This document shows positions 8,759 to 17,669 of a stretch of 64,000 nucleotides of DNA, piece by piece (the first letter of the stretch is position 1; every line of letters begins with the position of its first letter). Below the pieces are notes generated by a model. It did no database searches and was not told the origin of the DNA. It saw nothing but the letters and a program-made list of their open reading frames with translations. A program made the translations under genes and the position numbers. This DNA comes from Modestobacter italicus (GTDB lineage: Bacteria; Actinomycetota; Actinomycetes; Mycobacteriales; Geodermatophilaceae). The stretch covers positions 2,046,001 through 2,110,000 of the forward strand of contig NC_017955.1 in assembly GCF_000306785.1 (NCBI RefSeq). Reading direction: 5' to 3'.

Positions 8759-9363
8759 GCCGGCGTGAACCGCACCCGGGTGCCGGGGCGGAGCAGCGCG
8801 GCCGGGTCCCGGGACAGGTCGAACACGGCGACGTCGGTGCGGCCGATGAGCTGCCAGCCGCCGGGGGACTCGCGCGGGTAGACCCCGCTGAACTCCCCGG
8901 CCAGCGCCACCGACCCCGGCGGGACCCGGGTCCGCGGGGTGGACCGGCGCGGCACGTCCCACCCGCCGCCGTCCTGGGTCAGGTAGCCGAAGCCGGGCGC
9001 GAAGCCGCAGAAGGCGACCGTCCACTCCCGGCCGGTGTGCCGCTCCACCAGCTGGTCCGGGGTCAGCCCCAGCAGCTCGGCGGCGTCGCCGAGGTCGGTG
9101 CCGTCGTAGTGCACCGGCAGCTCGACGGTGTCCCCGGACCGCTGCGCACCCGGTCGCGGGGTCGTCGTCCGCACCGCGGCGGCCACCGCGTCCAGGGTGG
9201 TGCGCGCCGGGTCGGTCACCAGCAGCACGGTCCGGGCCGCCGGGACGACGTCCACGACGCCGGCGGGGGGCGCGTCGCCGAGGGCGGCGTAGAGCGCGAG
9301 GACGTCGTCGAGGGAGTCCAGCTCGACGAGCAGGGCGGCGCTGCCGCTGGGGAGGAGCCGCAT
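8755..9363 (-). CDS. pxpB: 5-oxoprolinase subunit B (KipI-like)
   Basis: Second subunit of the pyroglutamate-hydrolysing complex; Bacillus KipI and allophanate hydrolase subunit 1 are relatives. It is 202 aa. The motif FCGFAPGFGYL near residue 120 and PRTRVPPGSVALAG downstream are diagnostic, as is SPGGWQLIGRT. The start is the ATG at 9361-9363, overlapping the pxpA stop by 4 bp. It is coupled at both ends, as expected for obligate complex partners. Confidence 0.92.
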   Translation of the reverse strand: MRLLPSGSAALLVELDSLDDVLALYAALGDAPPAGVVDVVPAARTVLLVTDPARTTLDAVAAAVRTTTPRPGAQRSGDTVELPVHYDGTDLGDAAELLGLTPDQLVERHTGREWTVAFCGFAPGFGYLTQDGGGWDVPRRSTPRTRVPPGSVALAGEFSGVYPRESPGGWQLIGRTDVAVFDLSRDPAALLRPGTRVRFTPA

Positions 9364-10133
9364 CAGCCGGCGAAGGGGGCCAGCTCGACCCCCGCGGCGG
9401 TGAGCGCCTGCCGCACCTGCCGGGCGATCTCCACCGCGCCGGGGGTGTCGCCGTGCACGCAGATCGAGCCCGGCTGGAGGGTCAGCTCGCCGCCCTCGAC
9501 GTCCCGGATCGGCTCGCCGGCGGCCATCGCCACGCACCGCGCGGCGATCTCCGCGGGGTCGTGCAGCACGGCGCCGGACAGCCGGCGGGAGACCAGCGTG
9601 CCCTCGGGGGTGTACGCCCGGTCGGCGAAGGCCTCGTGGACCACGGTGAGCCCGGCCTCGGCGGCCAGCCGGAGCCAGGCCGAGCCCGGCAGCCCCAGCA
9701 CCGGCAGCGTCCGGTCGTAGGCGACGACCGCCGCGACCACGGCGGCGGCCTGCTCCTCGTGGTGCACGATCGCGTTGTAGAGGGCGCCGTGCGGCTTGAC
9801 GTAGCGCACCCGGTCGCCGGCGATCCGGGCGAAGCCCTCCAGCGCGCCGAGCTGGTAGACGACGTCCGCGGTGAGCGCCTCCGGCTCGACGTCGATGAAC
9901 CGGCGACCGAAGCCGGGCAGGTCGCGGTAGCCGACCTGCGCGCCGATGGCCACGCCGGACGCGACCGCCCGGGCGCACACCCGCCGCATGGTCGGGGCGT
10001 CGCCGGCGTGGAAGCCGCAGGCCACGTTGGCGCTGGTGACCACGCCGAGCAGCGCGTCGTCGTCCCCGAGGGTCCACTGGCCGAAGCCCTCGCCGAGGTC
10101 GGAGTTGAGGTCCACCCGCGCAGCCTGCGTCAC
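9363..10133 (-). CDS. pxpA: 5-oxoprolinase subunit A (LamB/YcsF family)
   Basis: Catalytic-type subunit of the ATP-dependent 5-oxoprolinase, 256 aa. The N-terminus [14 protein letters not shown] and then [16 protein letters not shown] are the LamB/YcsF signature. [10 protein letters not shown] and [10 protein letters not shown] give the later conserved His/Asp positions of this TIM-barrel family. GTG start at 10131-10133 forms a GTGA overlap with the upstream transporter, so transporter and enzyme are coupled. Confidence 0.93.
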   Translation of the reverse strand: MTQAARVDLNSDLGEGFGQWTLGDDDALLGVVTSANVACGFHAGDAPTMRRVCARAVASGVAIGAQVGYRDLPGFGRRFIDVEPEALTADVVYQLGALEGFARIAGDRVRYVKPHGALYNAIVHHEEQAAAVVAAVVAYDRTLPVLGLPGSAWLRLAAEAGLTVVHEAFADRAYTPEGTLVSRRLSGAVLHDPAEIAARCVAMAAGEPIRDVEGGELTLQPGSICVHGDTPGAVEIARQVRQALTAAGVELAPFAG

Positions 10134-11380
10134 GAGAAGAGATCGATCACCGGGCGGACCGAGTTCACCGCCAGGTAGAGCGTCACCAGCCAGGCGACCC
10201 AGCCGATCCCCAGCAGCCAGCGGGGGTAGCGGTAGCCGCGCAGCAGGTCGGTGCGCCGGGTGGCCACCCACAGCAGGACGGCGATCCCGATCGGCAGCAG
10301 CAGGCCGTTGAAGGCACCGGCGAAGACCAGCAGGGTCGCCGGCGCGGTGCCGATGAGCAGGAAGGCCAGCGTGGTCACCGCGATGAAGCCGACGACCAGC
10401 AGCGTGCGGGTGCGGTCGCTGGTGCGGGTCCGGGAGGTGACGAAGGAGACGGTCGTGTACGAGGCACCGATGACGCTGGTGATCGCTGCCGCCCAGAGCA
10501 CGACGCCGAACACCCGGAGCCCCACCTCGCCGGCGGCCTGGCCGAAGGCCGAGGCGGCCTGGTTGTCCGGGTCGAGTGCCGCGCCGCCGGTCACCACGCC
10601 GAGGATCGCCAGGAAGAGGAGGATCCGCATGACCGCGGTGATGAGGATGCCGGTGACCGAGCCGCGGGTGATGTCCCGGACGTGCTCCGGCCCGGCGACG
10701 CCGGAGTCGAGCAGCCGGTGCGCGCCGGCGTAGACGATGTACCCGCCGATCGTGCCGCCGACCAGCGTGGTGATCGCCAGGAAGTCGACCTCCTCGGGCA
10801 GGACGACGTTCCGCAACGCCTGCCCGACCGGCGGGCCGGACGTCACCGCGACGTAGGCGGTCAGCGCGATCATCACCAGGCCCAGGACGACGACGATCCG
10901 GTCGACGGCCACCCCGGCACGCTTGCTCAGGAAGATCCCGATGGCGATCAGCGCCGAGATCGCGCCGCCGATCTTCGGGTCCAGACCGAACATCGCGTCG
11001 GTGCCCAGGCCGGCCCCGCTCACGTTGCCGATGTTGAACACCAGCCCGCCGATCAGCAGGAACCCGGCCATCACCCAGCCCAGGCCGGGGGCGACGAGGT
11101 TGCCCAGCTCCTGGGCCCGCCGACCGCTGACGCCGATGACCCGCCAGACGTTCAGCTGCAGGGCGATGTCGATGAGGATCGAGATGAGGATCGCGAAGGC
11201 GAACGCGGCGCCCAGCTGGACGGTGAACGCGGTCGTCTGGGTGATGAACCCCGGTCCGATGGCCGAGGTGGCCATCAGGAACATCGCCCCGAGGAGGGTG
11301 GAGCGGGTGCTCGCGGCCAGCCGGCCACCCGGCGGTGCGGTCGCGGTGTCGGTGCCGTGCTGCTCCGGGGTGTGCGACAT
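10130..11380 (-). CDS. NRAMP-superfamily transporter of 5-oxoprolinase operon (YcsG-like)
   Basis: Membrane protein of 416 aa with about 11 hydrophobic spans, related to NRAMP divalent-metal transporters. In NRAMP the first helix carries DPGN for metal binding. Here the matching stretch reads [15 protein letters not shown], so the key Asp/Asn are absent. Together with its position as first gene of the pxp operon, this suggests it carries an organic substrate such as 5-oxoproline rather than a metal; that is inference. Start is the ATG at 11378-11380. Bacillus ycsG occupies the same place next to ycsF. Confidence 0.85.
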   Translation of the reverse strand: MSHTPEQHGTDTATAPPGGRLAASTRSTLLGAMFLMATSAIGPGFITQTTAFTVQLGAAFAFAILISILIDIALQLNVWRVIGVSGRRAQELGNLVAPGLGWVMAGFLLIGGLVFNIGNVSGAGLGTDAMFGLDPKIGGAISALIAIGIFLSKRAGVAVDRIVVVLGLVMIALTAYVAVTSGPPVGQALRNVVLPEEVDFLAITTLVGGTIGGYIVYAGAHRLLDSGVAGPEHVRDITRGSVTGILITAVMRILLFLAILGVVTGGAALDPDNQAASAFGQAAGEVGLRVFGVVLWAAAITSVIGASYTTVSFVTSRTRTSDRTRTLLVVGFIAVTTLAFLLIGTAPATLLVFAGAFNGLLLPIGIAVLLWVATRRTDLLRGYRYPRWLLGIGWVAWLVTLYLAVNSVRPVIDLFS

Positions 11381-11503
11381 GGGGCGCTCCAGGGTTCCTG
11401 CGGTGAGCGGATCCGGGAACTGCGCTGTGTCCTGGTGGTGAACGACCGTAGGGTCGGCCAGGCCCTCCGGCAATTCGAGCTCCCGCACCCGAGGAGGTCT
11501 CCG

Positions 11504-12316
11504 ATGACCACCACCGCTGCCGCCACCGGCACCGACCCGGTCGCCCGCCGCACGCCCGCCGACGCCCGGGCGCGCTACCGGGCCGGTCTCGCGGTGCCCA
11601 GCTCCGGCGAGGCGCCGGGCTTCACCCAGGCCAACCTCGTCGTCCTCCCGCGGGACTGGGCCTGGGACATGCTGCTGTTCGGCCAGCGGAACCCGCAGCC
11701 GGTGCCGCTGCTGGACGTCACCGACCCGGGGTCGGTCGGCACCGTGCTGGCGGCCGGCGCCGACCTGCGCACCGACCTGCCGCGGTACCGGGTCTGGCGG
11801 GACGGGGAACTGGTCGACGAGCCGACCGACGTCACCGACCTGTGGACCGACGACCTGGTCGCCTTCCTCATCGGCTGCAGCTTCAGCTTCGAGAACGCAC
11901 TGCTGGACGCCGGCGTGCCGGTGCGCAACGTCGAGCAGGGCCGGAACGTGTCGATGTACCGCACGAACCGGGCCTGCCGGCCGGCCGGGCGGCTGTCCGG
12001 GCCGCTCGTCGTCTCGATGCGACCGGTGCCCGCGGAGCTGGTCGCGACGGCGGTGCAGGTCACCGCCCGGATGCCGCAGGTGCACGGCGCGCCGGTGCAC
12101 GTCGGGTCGCCGTCGGCCCTGGGCATCGCCGACCTCGCCCGGCCCGACTTCGGCGACCCGGTCGAGTGCGCGGAGGGTGACGTGCCGGTGTTCTGGGCCT
12201 GCGGGGTCACGCCCCAGGCGGCGCTGATGGCCTCCCGCCCGCCCTTCGCCCTCACCCACGCGCCGGGGCACATGTTCGTCACCGACGTCCCGGACGCCGC
12301 CTACCGGCAGCTGTGA
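11504..12316 (+). CDS. DUF1445/YcsI-type protein (putative hydro-lyase, D-glutamate-cyclase-like)
   Basis: 270 aa. Recognised by [20 protein letters not shown] at the N-terminus, then [33 protein letters not shown] and the late [13 protein letters not shown] and TDVPD segments typical of the family (bacterial YcsI, C-terminal domain of mammalian D-glutamate cyclase, which interconverts D-glutamate and 5-oxoproline). ATG start with a strong GAGGAGG ribosome site. It is divergent from the pxp operon, so a role in handling D-glutamate or pyroglutamate is likely. The downstream methylase overlaps its stop by 4 bp. Confidence 0.88.
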   Translation: MTTTAAATGTDPVARRTPADARARYRAGLAVPSSGEAPGFTQANLVVLPRDWAWDMLLFGQRNPQPVPLLDVTDPGSVGTVLAAGADLRTDLPRYRVWRDGELVDEPTDVTDLWTDDLVAFLIGCSFSFENALLDAGVPVRNVEQGRNVSMYRTNRACRPAGRLSGPLVVSMRPVPAELVATAVQVTARMPQVHGAPVHVGSPSALGIADLARPDFGDPVECAEGDVPVFWACGVTPQAALMASRPPFALTHAPGHMFVTDVPDAAYRQL

Positions 12317-13065
12317 GCGCGGCCGTCGTCGCCCGGCTGCGGGCCGCCGGCTGCGTGTTCGCCGAGGACGAGGCGGCGCTGATGCTCGAGGCGGGCGGTG
12401 ACCTGGAGGCACTGGTCGCCCGCCGGGTCGCCGGGGAGCCGCTGGAGCAGGTGCTGGGCTGGGCGGAGTTCTGCGGTCTGCGGTTCGCCGTCGCGCCCGG
12501 GGTGTTCGTGCCCCGGCAGCGCACCCGGGTGCTGGTGCGCGAGGCGGTGGCGCTGGCACGGCCGGGGTCGGTCGTGCTGGACCTGTGCTGCGGCACCGGC
12601 GCGGTGGGCGTCGCCGTCGCGGCCGCCGTCGGCGCGGTCGACCTGCACGCCGCCGACGTCGACCCGGCGGCGGTGGCCTGCGCCCGGCGCAACGGCGCGG
12701 GCTCGGTGCACGAGGGGGACCTGTACGACGCGCTGCCCGCCGCGCTGCGCGGCCGGGTCGACGTGCTGGTCGCGAACGCGCCCTACGTGCCGACCGGGGC
12801 GATCGCGCTGATGCCGCCGGAGGCCCGCGACCACGAGGCCCGGGCCGCGCTGGACGGCGGGGACGACGGGCTGGACGTGCAACGCCGGGTGGCCGCGGGC
12901 GCACCGGAGTGGCTCGCGCCCGGTGGGGCGCTGTTGATCGAGACCAGCCGCGGGCAGGCGCCCGGGACGCTGGCCGCGGTGACCCGGGCAGGGCTGACCG
13001 CGCGGGTGGTCACCGACGAGGACCTGGCCGGCACCGTGGTGGTCGGCCAGGTCCCCGCCGGCTAG
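12313..13065 (+). CDS. PrmC/HemK-like N5-glutamine methyltransferase
   Basis: Class I SAM-dependent methyltransferase, 250 aa, related to release-factor glutamine methylase. It shows the family's [15 protein letters not shown], the SAM loop [15 protein letters not shown] (motif I), [14 protein letters not shown] and the catalytic motif as NAPYVP in place of the usual NPPYVP. That Pro-to-Ala change and the shorter N-terminal domain suggest a paralogue and not the housekeeping PrmC. GTG start in a 4-bp overlap with the DUF1445 gene. Confidence 0.82.
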   Translation: MSAAVVARLRAAGCVFAEDEAALMLEAGGDLEALVARRVAGEPLEQVLGWAEFCGLRFAVAPGVFVPRQRTRVLVREAVALARPGSVVLDLCCGTGAVGVAVAAAVGAVDLHAADVDPAAVACARRNGAGSVHEGDLYDALPAALRGRVDVLVANAPYVPTGAIALMPPEARDHEARAALDGGDDGLDVQRRVAAGAPEWLAPGGALLIETSRGQAPGTLAAVTRAGLTARVVTDEDLAGTVVVGQVPAG

Positions 13066-13910
13066 CTGGGCTCGACGCCGAAGGCGGTGGCCAGCTTCTC
13101 GATCTTGCGGGCCCGGCCGAGGCGCGGCAGGTCGCTGCCGTCCCGGATGACCTGCCCGCGGGCGTCGAAGTCGGCCAGGAAGTCCCGGGCCCAGGCCACG
13201 TCGGAGGGGGCCGGGCTGATGACCTCGTTGATGACCGGCAGCTGGTCCAGCTGCAGGCAGAGCTTGCCGGTGAGGCCGAGGGAGACCGTCAGCGCCGACT
13301 GCTCGCGCAGCACCGGGTGGCTGGCGCTCACCGTGGGGCCGTCGATCGGGCCGGGCAGACCGCCGACCCGGCTGGCGATCACCAGCCGCGAGCGCGGGTA
13401 GGCCATCGCCAGGTCGTCGGCGCTGGTGCCGGTGTCGCGGCGGTAGTCACCGCTGCCGAACGCGAGCCGGAAGGCGCCGCGCGCGGACGCGATCCGCACC
13501 GCCTCCTCGATGCCCAGCGCGGACTCGACCAGGGCGAGCACCGGCGTCGCGCCGCCGAGCCGGTCGGCGGTCTCGGTGACGTGCTCGGCGGCCTCGGTCT
13601 TGGCGAGCATGACCCCGGCCAGCCCGGGCAGCCCCTTGAGGGCGTCGACGTCGTCGGACCAGAACTCGGTCGACCGGTCGTTGATCCGGACCCAGGCGCG
13701 CTTGTCGCCGCTGCTGAGGTACTCGACCACGTCGGCGCGGGAGGCCGGCTTGCGCGCCGGGTCCACCGCGTCCTCGATGTCGAGCACGACCTGGTCGGCC
13801 CGCGACTCGTGCGCGCCGTCGAACAGCTCCGGTCGCGCGCCGTTGACCAGCAGCCACGAGCGAGCGATCCCTGGGTCTACCTGCCTGCCTCTGTGCACCA
13901 CGCGGGCCAT
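13062..13910 (-). CDS. HpcH/HpaI aldolase, citrate-lyase beta-subunit-like (CitE family)
   Basis: Mg-dependent TIM-barrel lyase of 282 aa acting on CoA thioesters or free hydroxy-acids. Motifs: SWLLVNG at the N-terminus, VVLDIEDAVDPARK (metal-binding Asp/Glu), WVRINDR, GVMLAKTEAA, VLALVESALGIEEA and FGSGDYRRDTG. It stands alone between convergent and co-oriented neighbours, so the substrate (malyl-, citramalyl- or HMG-like) cannot be assigned. It overlaps the convergent methylase by 4 bp. Confidence 0.85.
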   Translation of the reverse strand: MARVVHRGRQVDPGIARSWLLVNGARPELFDGAHESRADQVVLDIEDAVDPARKPASRADVVEYLSSGDKRAWVRINDRSTEFWSDDVDALKGLPGLAGVMLAKTEAAEHVTETADRLGGATPVLALVESALGIEEAVRIASARGAFRLAFGSGDYRRDTGTSADDLAMAYPRSRLVIASRVGGLPGPIDGPTVSASHPVLREQSALTVSLGLTGKLCLQLDQLPVINEVISPAPSDVAWARDFLADFDARGQVIRDGSDLPRLGRARKIEKLATAFGVEPS

Positions 13911-13958
13911 TCTGCTGACCGGGCTCCCGCGGACGGCGCGCGGGGTGGCCCCGGGCGG

Positions 13959-14558
13959 TCAGGCGGCGGTGCTGCGCAGCCGGTCGAGCAGGCCGACGTG
14001 CCAGTCGACGTCGACCCGCCGCCCGCTGGAGCCGCGCGGCCGGACCAGGTCGAAGCGGACCAGCTCCGGGTCGCGGCCGGGAGCCCGGGAGTCGGCCCAC
14101 AGCAGGGCGAGGTGCTCGCGGCGGGCCGGGTCGCCCGGGACGGCGTCGAGGGCCAGCTGGAGCCGCAGCTGGGCGGTGGGCGACTGGGAGTAGAAGTCGC
14201 GCAGCCCGTGGGTGTCGGCGGCCGGCAGCTCGCCGTCCTCGGAGTGCCACACCCGCAGCACCTCGGTGGGCGTGCGCAGGATGAGGCCGCTCATCGGCAG
14301 GCCGAGGTTGTCGTTGCCGGGTTCGAGCAGCTCGAGCTGGGTGCCGAACGGGTGGTCGACGTGCTCGGCGTAGGGCCGCAGCCGCTCCATCGCCTCCCGG
14401 CGTACCAGCTGGTGGTCGAGGTGGCGGTCGGCGGTGGGCTGCCAGTCGTGGGTGGCGTGGATCGCCCGGCTGACGGCCAGCCCGCGGAGCAGTGCGTCCC
14501 GCACCTCGACGAGCAGCGGGTGCAGCCGCCGGACGACGGCTTCGGAGGGGTGGGCCAC
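13959..14558 (-). CDS. Conserved-looking hypothetical protein
   Basis: 199 aa, soluble, no signal peptide or membrane span, family not recognised. It contains many charged residues and a central stretch GNDNLGLPMSGLILRTP. A His-rich N-terminal third (AIHATHDWQPTADRHLDHQL) could bind metal. Codon use and GC3 look native. It is followed, in the same direction, by the CitE-like gene after about 50 nt, so co-transcription is possible. Confidence 0.6.
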   Translation of the reverse strand: MAHPSEAVVRRLHPLLVEVRDALLRGLAVSRAIHATHDWQPTADRHLDHQLVRREAMERLRPYAEHVDHPFGTQLELLEPGNDNLGLPMSGLILRTPTEVLRVWHSEDGELPAADTHGLRDFYSQSPTAQLRLQLALDAVPGDPARREHLALLWADSRAPGRDPELVRFDLVRPRGSSGRRVDVDWHVGLLDRLRSTAA

Positions 14559-14617
14559 GACGCAGAGTCTGCCGGGCGGGTGTGACAGTCCGCGGGACCC
14601 GGCCCCAGGATCACCCC

Positions 14618-15361
14618 GTGCCCCCTCTCACCCTGGTCACCGGCGGCAGCCGGGGGATCGGTGCCGCCACCGTCCGCGCCCTCGCCGACCGCGGCCACGA
14701 CGTGGTCGTCGGCCACCGCACCGGCGCCGCCGAGGCCGCGGCCGTGGTGGCCGACGCCGAGGCGCGCGGCGTGCGGGCGGTCGCCGTCCGGGCCGACGTG
14801 ACCGACCCCGACGAGGTCGACGCGCTCTTCGCCGCGGCCGGGGAGCTGGGGGTGGTGACCGGGCTGGTGGCCAACGCCGGCGTCACGGCGCACCTGGGCG
14901 ACCTGGCCGACACCCCGGTGGACGTCGTCCGGCAGGTGCTGGACGTCAACCTGCTCGGCGTCGTGCTGTGCGCCCGGCGCGCGGCGCAGCTGATGTCCCG
15001 CCGGCGCGGCGGTGCCGGCGGGTCGATCGTCGCGGTGTCCTCCAGCGCGGCGACCCTGGGCTCGGCGCACGAGTACGTGCACTACGCGGCGGCCAAGGCC
15101 GGCGTCGACGCGCTCGTCGTCGGGCTGGCCAAGGAGCTGGCCGACGACGGGGTCCGGGTCAACGCCGTCGCGCCCGGGCTGGTGCGCACCGGCATCCACG
15201 CCGGCGCCGGGGACGCCGGGCGGCTGGACCGGGTCACCGGCCGGGTGCCGATGGGCCGGCCCGGCGAGCCGGAGGAGATCGCCCCGGCGATCGCCTGGCT
15301 GCTCGGTCCGGAGGCCGCCTACTGCACCGGCGCCGTGCTGCGGGTGGCCGGCGGGCTCTGA
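14618..15361 (+). CDS. SDR-family oxidoreductase (3-oxoacyl-ACP-reductase-like)
   Basis: Classical short-chain dehydrogenase, 247 aa, NADP(H)-type. Cofactor loop TGGSRGIG sits at residues 8-15, NAG appears as VANAGVT, Ser in AVSSSAATLG, and the catalytic Tyr-xxx-Lys in YVHYAAAKAG. The C-terminus YCTGAVLRVAGGL is typical of FabG-like proteins. GTG start at 14618 puts the Rossmann fold directly at the N-terminus; longer versions extend into unrelated upstream sequence. Substrate unknown. Confidence 0.9.
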   Translation: MPPLTLVTGGSRGIGAATVRALADRGHDVVVGHRTGAAEAAAVVADAEARGVRAVAVRADVTDPDEVDALFAAAGELGVVTGLVANAGVTAHLGDLADTPVDVVRQVLDVNLLGVVLCARRAAQLMSRRRGGAGGSIVAVSSSAATLGSAHEYVHYAAAKAGVDALVVGLAKELADDGVRVNAVAPGLVRTGIHAGAGDAGRLDRVTGRVPMGRPGEPEEIAPAIAWLLGPEAAYCTGAVLRVAGGL

Positions 15362-15412
15362 CGAGGGGCGGGGGTGGTCACGCCGGGTCCGGGTCCTGCC
15401 GATGAGCGGGTC

Positions 15413-15706
15413 GTGATCCGTCATCACCTCGGTGCGAGCTCGCCGCGGAGCCCCCAGTGGTTCGACTCGGCCCACCAGGCCGACATCCTCGCCGCCTACG
15501 AGACCCACCTGGCTGCCGGGCTGCACGACCGCAGCCACGCCGGCCCCCGGCCCGAACGGGTCCGCGAGCTCGGCCAGCTGGCCGCGGCCAGCGCGATGCC
15601 GGCCCGGGCCGCGCTGCTGCGCTGGGGCGCCCTCCCGGCGCAGGTCCGCAGCGACCTGCTGACCGGGTGGTACGGCAGCCAGTGGCGGCGCAGCGCCGCG
15701 GCCTGA
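15413..15706 (+). CDS. Small hypothetical protein
   Basis: About 97 aa from the GTG at 15413 (a longer start at 15374 is possible). The sequence is a helix-rich polypeptide with FDSAHQADILAAYETHLAAG and ALLRWGALPAQVRSDLLTGWY. No motif or family is recognised. It ends 10 nt before the convergent pyruvate-oxidase gene. Moderate confidence because coding potential is supported only by composition and an open frame. Confidence 0.45.
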   Translation: MIRHHLGASSPRSPQWFDSAHQADILAAYETHLAAGLHDRSHAGPRPERVRELGQLAAASAMPARAALLRWGALPAQVRSDLLTGWYGSQWRRSAAA

Positions 15707-15715
15707 GCGCCCCGG

Positions 15716-17452
15716 TCAGGGCCGGGGGACGTTCCGCAGGTTGGCGCGGGCCAGGTCGACCATCTTCCCGACCCCGCCGCCGAGCACCATCTTCGTCGCC
15801 GTGGTCGCGAACCCGCGGACCTGCTCCCCGGTGATCGCCGGCGGGATGGACAGCGCGTTGGCGTCGGTGACGAACTCCATCAGCACCGGCCCCGGCTCCG
15901 CGAGCCCGCGGACCAGCGTCTCCCGCACCTGCGCCGGGTCCTCCACCCGGTAGGACGGGATCCCGACGCCGGCGGCGATGGCGGCGAAGTCGGTGGGCTC
16001 GTGGTCGGTCTCGAAGTCGGGGATGCCGTCGACCATCATCTCCAGCTTCACCATGCCCAGCGACGCGTTGTTGAACAGCACGATCTTCACCGGCAGCCGG
16101 TGCAACCGGACGGTGATCAGCTCCCCGAGCAGCATCGCCAACCCGCCGTCGCCGCTCATCGACACCACCTGGCGGCCCCGGTCGGCGAACTGCGCGCCCA
16201 CCGCGTGCGGCAGCGCGTTGGCCATCGAGCCGTGCCGGAACGAGCCGATCACCCGGCGCCGGCCGTTGGGGGACAGGTAGCGCGCCGCCCAGACGTTGCA
16301 CATGCCGGTGTCCACGGTGAACACGGCGTCGTCGGCGGCGAGCTCGTCGAGCTGCGCGGCCACGTACTCCGGGTGGATCGGCCGCATCTTCTCGACCTTG
16401 CGGGTGTAGGCGTCGACGACCTTCTCCAGCGCGTGCGCGTGGTCGCGCAGCATCGCGTCCAGGAACGTCCGGTCGGTCTTGCGCTCCAGCAGCGGCAGCA
16501 GCGCCCGGATCGTCTCCCCGACGTCGCCGTGCACGGCCACCTCCAGCGGGGTGCGCCGGCCCAGGTGCGAGGCGTCCGCGTCGACCTGCGCCGTCCGCGC
16601 CTGCGGCAGGAAGTTGGTGTACGGGAAGTCGGTGCCCAGCAGCACCAGCAGGTCGGCCTCGTGGGTGGCCTTGTGCGCCGCGCCGTACCCGAGCAGGCCG
16701 TTCATGCCGACGTCGTAGGGGTTGTCGTACTGGATGACCTCCTTGCCGCCGAGCGCGTGGCCCACGGGGGAGAGCACCGTCCCGGCCAGCTCCATCACCT
16801 CGTCGTGCGCTCCCGCGCAGCCCGCCCCGCAGAACAGCGTCACCGTGCGCGCGGCGTTGATCGCGTCGGCCAGCGCCTGCACCTGCCCGGCCGCCGGGCG
16901 CACCGGCGACGGCGTGGTCACCATCGCGGTCGGCACCGTGGGCCCGCCGGACTCCTCGGCCGCCAGGTCACCGGGCAGCACGACGACGGACACCCCGCGC
17001 TTGCCGACGGCGGTCTGGACGGCCACCCGCAGGGCGTGCGGCATCTGCTTCGGCGTCATCACCTCGCACCAGTACGAGCACTCCTGGAACATCCGCTCGG
17101 GGTGCGTCTCCTGGAAGAACGCCATCCCGATCTCCTGGGACTGGATGTGCGAGGCGATGGCCAGCACCGGCGCACCGCTGCGGTGCGCGTCGAACAGGCC
17201 CTGCAGCAGGTGCGTGTTGCCCGGCCCGCACGACCCCGCGCAGACGGCCAGCTTCCCGGTCACCTGCGCCTCGGCCGCGGCGGCGAAGGCGCCGCCCTCC
17301 TCGTTGCTGACGTGCACCCACTCGATGCCGGCGGTGTGCCGGACGGCGTCCACGACCGGGTTGAGGCTGTCGCCCACCACCCCGTAGATCCGTTCGACGC
17401 CGGCGTCCCGCAGCATCTCGACCAGCTGGGCGGCAACGGTGGGGTGGGCCAT
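15716..17452 (-). CDS. Thiamine-diphosphate pyruvate dehydrogenase (quinone)/pyruvate oxidase
   Basis: Decarboxylates pyruvate to acetate, passing electrons via FAD to quinone (PoxB-type). It is 578 aa, matching E. coli PoxB (572). N-terminal TPP-pyrimidine domain: GVVGDSLNPVVDAV with the activating Glu in HVSNEEGGAFAAAA. FAD-binding middle domain. C-terminal PP domain with MSGDGGLAMLLGELIT and NNASLGMV (the GDG...N thiamine motif). ATG at 17450-17452 has a GGAGGAG ribosome site; a longer upstream frame is not needed. Confidence 0.92.
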   Translation of the reverse strand: MAHPTVAAQLVEMLRDAGVERIYGVVGDSLNPVVDAVRHTAGIEWVHVSNEEGGAFAAAAEAQVTGKLAVCAGSCGPGNTHLLQGLFDAHRSGAPVLAIASHIQSQEIGMAFFQETHPERMFQECSYWCEVMTPKQMPHALRVAVQTAVGKRGVSVVVLPGDLAAEESGGPTVPTAMVTTPSPVRPAAGQVQALADAINAARTVTLFCGAGCAGAHDEVMELAGTVLSPVGHALGGKEVIQYDNPYDVGMNGLLGYGAAHKATHEADLLVLLGTDFPYTNFLPQARTAQVDADASHLGRRTPLEVAVHGDVGETIRALLPLLERKTDRTFLDAMLRDHAHALEKVVDAYTRKVEKMRPIHPEYVAAQLDELAADDAVFTVDTGMCNVWAARYLSPNGRRRVIGSFRHGSMANALPHAVGAQFADRGRQVVSMSGDGGLAMLLGELITVRLHRLPVKIVLFNNASLGMVKLEMMVDGIPDFETDHEPTDFAAIAAGVGIPSYRVEDPAQVRETLVRGLAEPGPVLMEFVTDANALSIPPAITGEQVRGFATTATKMVLGGGVGKMVDLARANLRNVPRP

Positions 17453-17516
17453 GGGAGCTCCTCCGGAGGTGGTTGGCTGCTGCACCCCTACCCGCCGGGG
17501 CGCCGTCGAACATGGG

Positions 17517-17666
17517 TCAGTCCGTGTCCCGGGCCTCACCGCAGGAGGCGCACCGCCCGGACGGCAGCCGTTCGGACAGCCGCCCGCAGGCGGGGCAGAC
17601 CTGGTCCAGCCAGCAGGCCGGGTCGCCGCCCTCCGGCTCGGCCGGCTCGCGCTCGGCCGGGTCCAC
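17517..17666 (-). CDS. 49-aa double-CxxC zinc-ribbon protein
   Basis: A short gene starting with GTG at 17664-17666 just 3 nt after the Dyp-peroxidase stop. The product has an acidic N-terminal third (MDPAEREPAEPEGGD) and then Cys at CWL, CPAC and CASC, i.e. two CxxC knuckles about 13 residues apart, the arrangement of a rubredoxin-like zinc ribbon. Its tight coupling behind the peroxidase makes a peroxidase-linked role plausible. Too short to name a family; coding status rests on the open frame, spacing and Cys pattern. Confidence 0.6.
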   Translation of the reverse strand: MDPAEREPAEPEGGDPACWLDQVCPACGRLSERLPSGRCASCGEARDTD

Positions 17667-17669
17667 GGC

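Noticed and set aside
10130-11380. Metal-ion (Mn/Fe) transport role for the NRAMP-like protein
   Set aside because: The DPGN metal motif is missing and the gene is coupled to 5-oxoprolinase genes.
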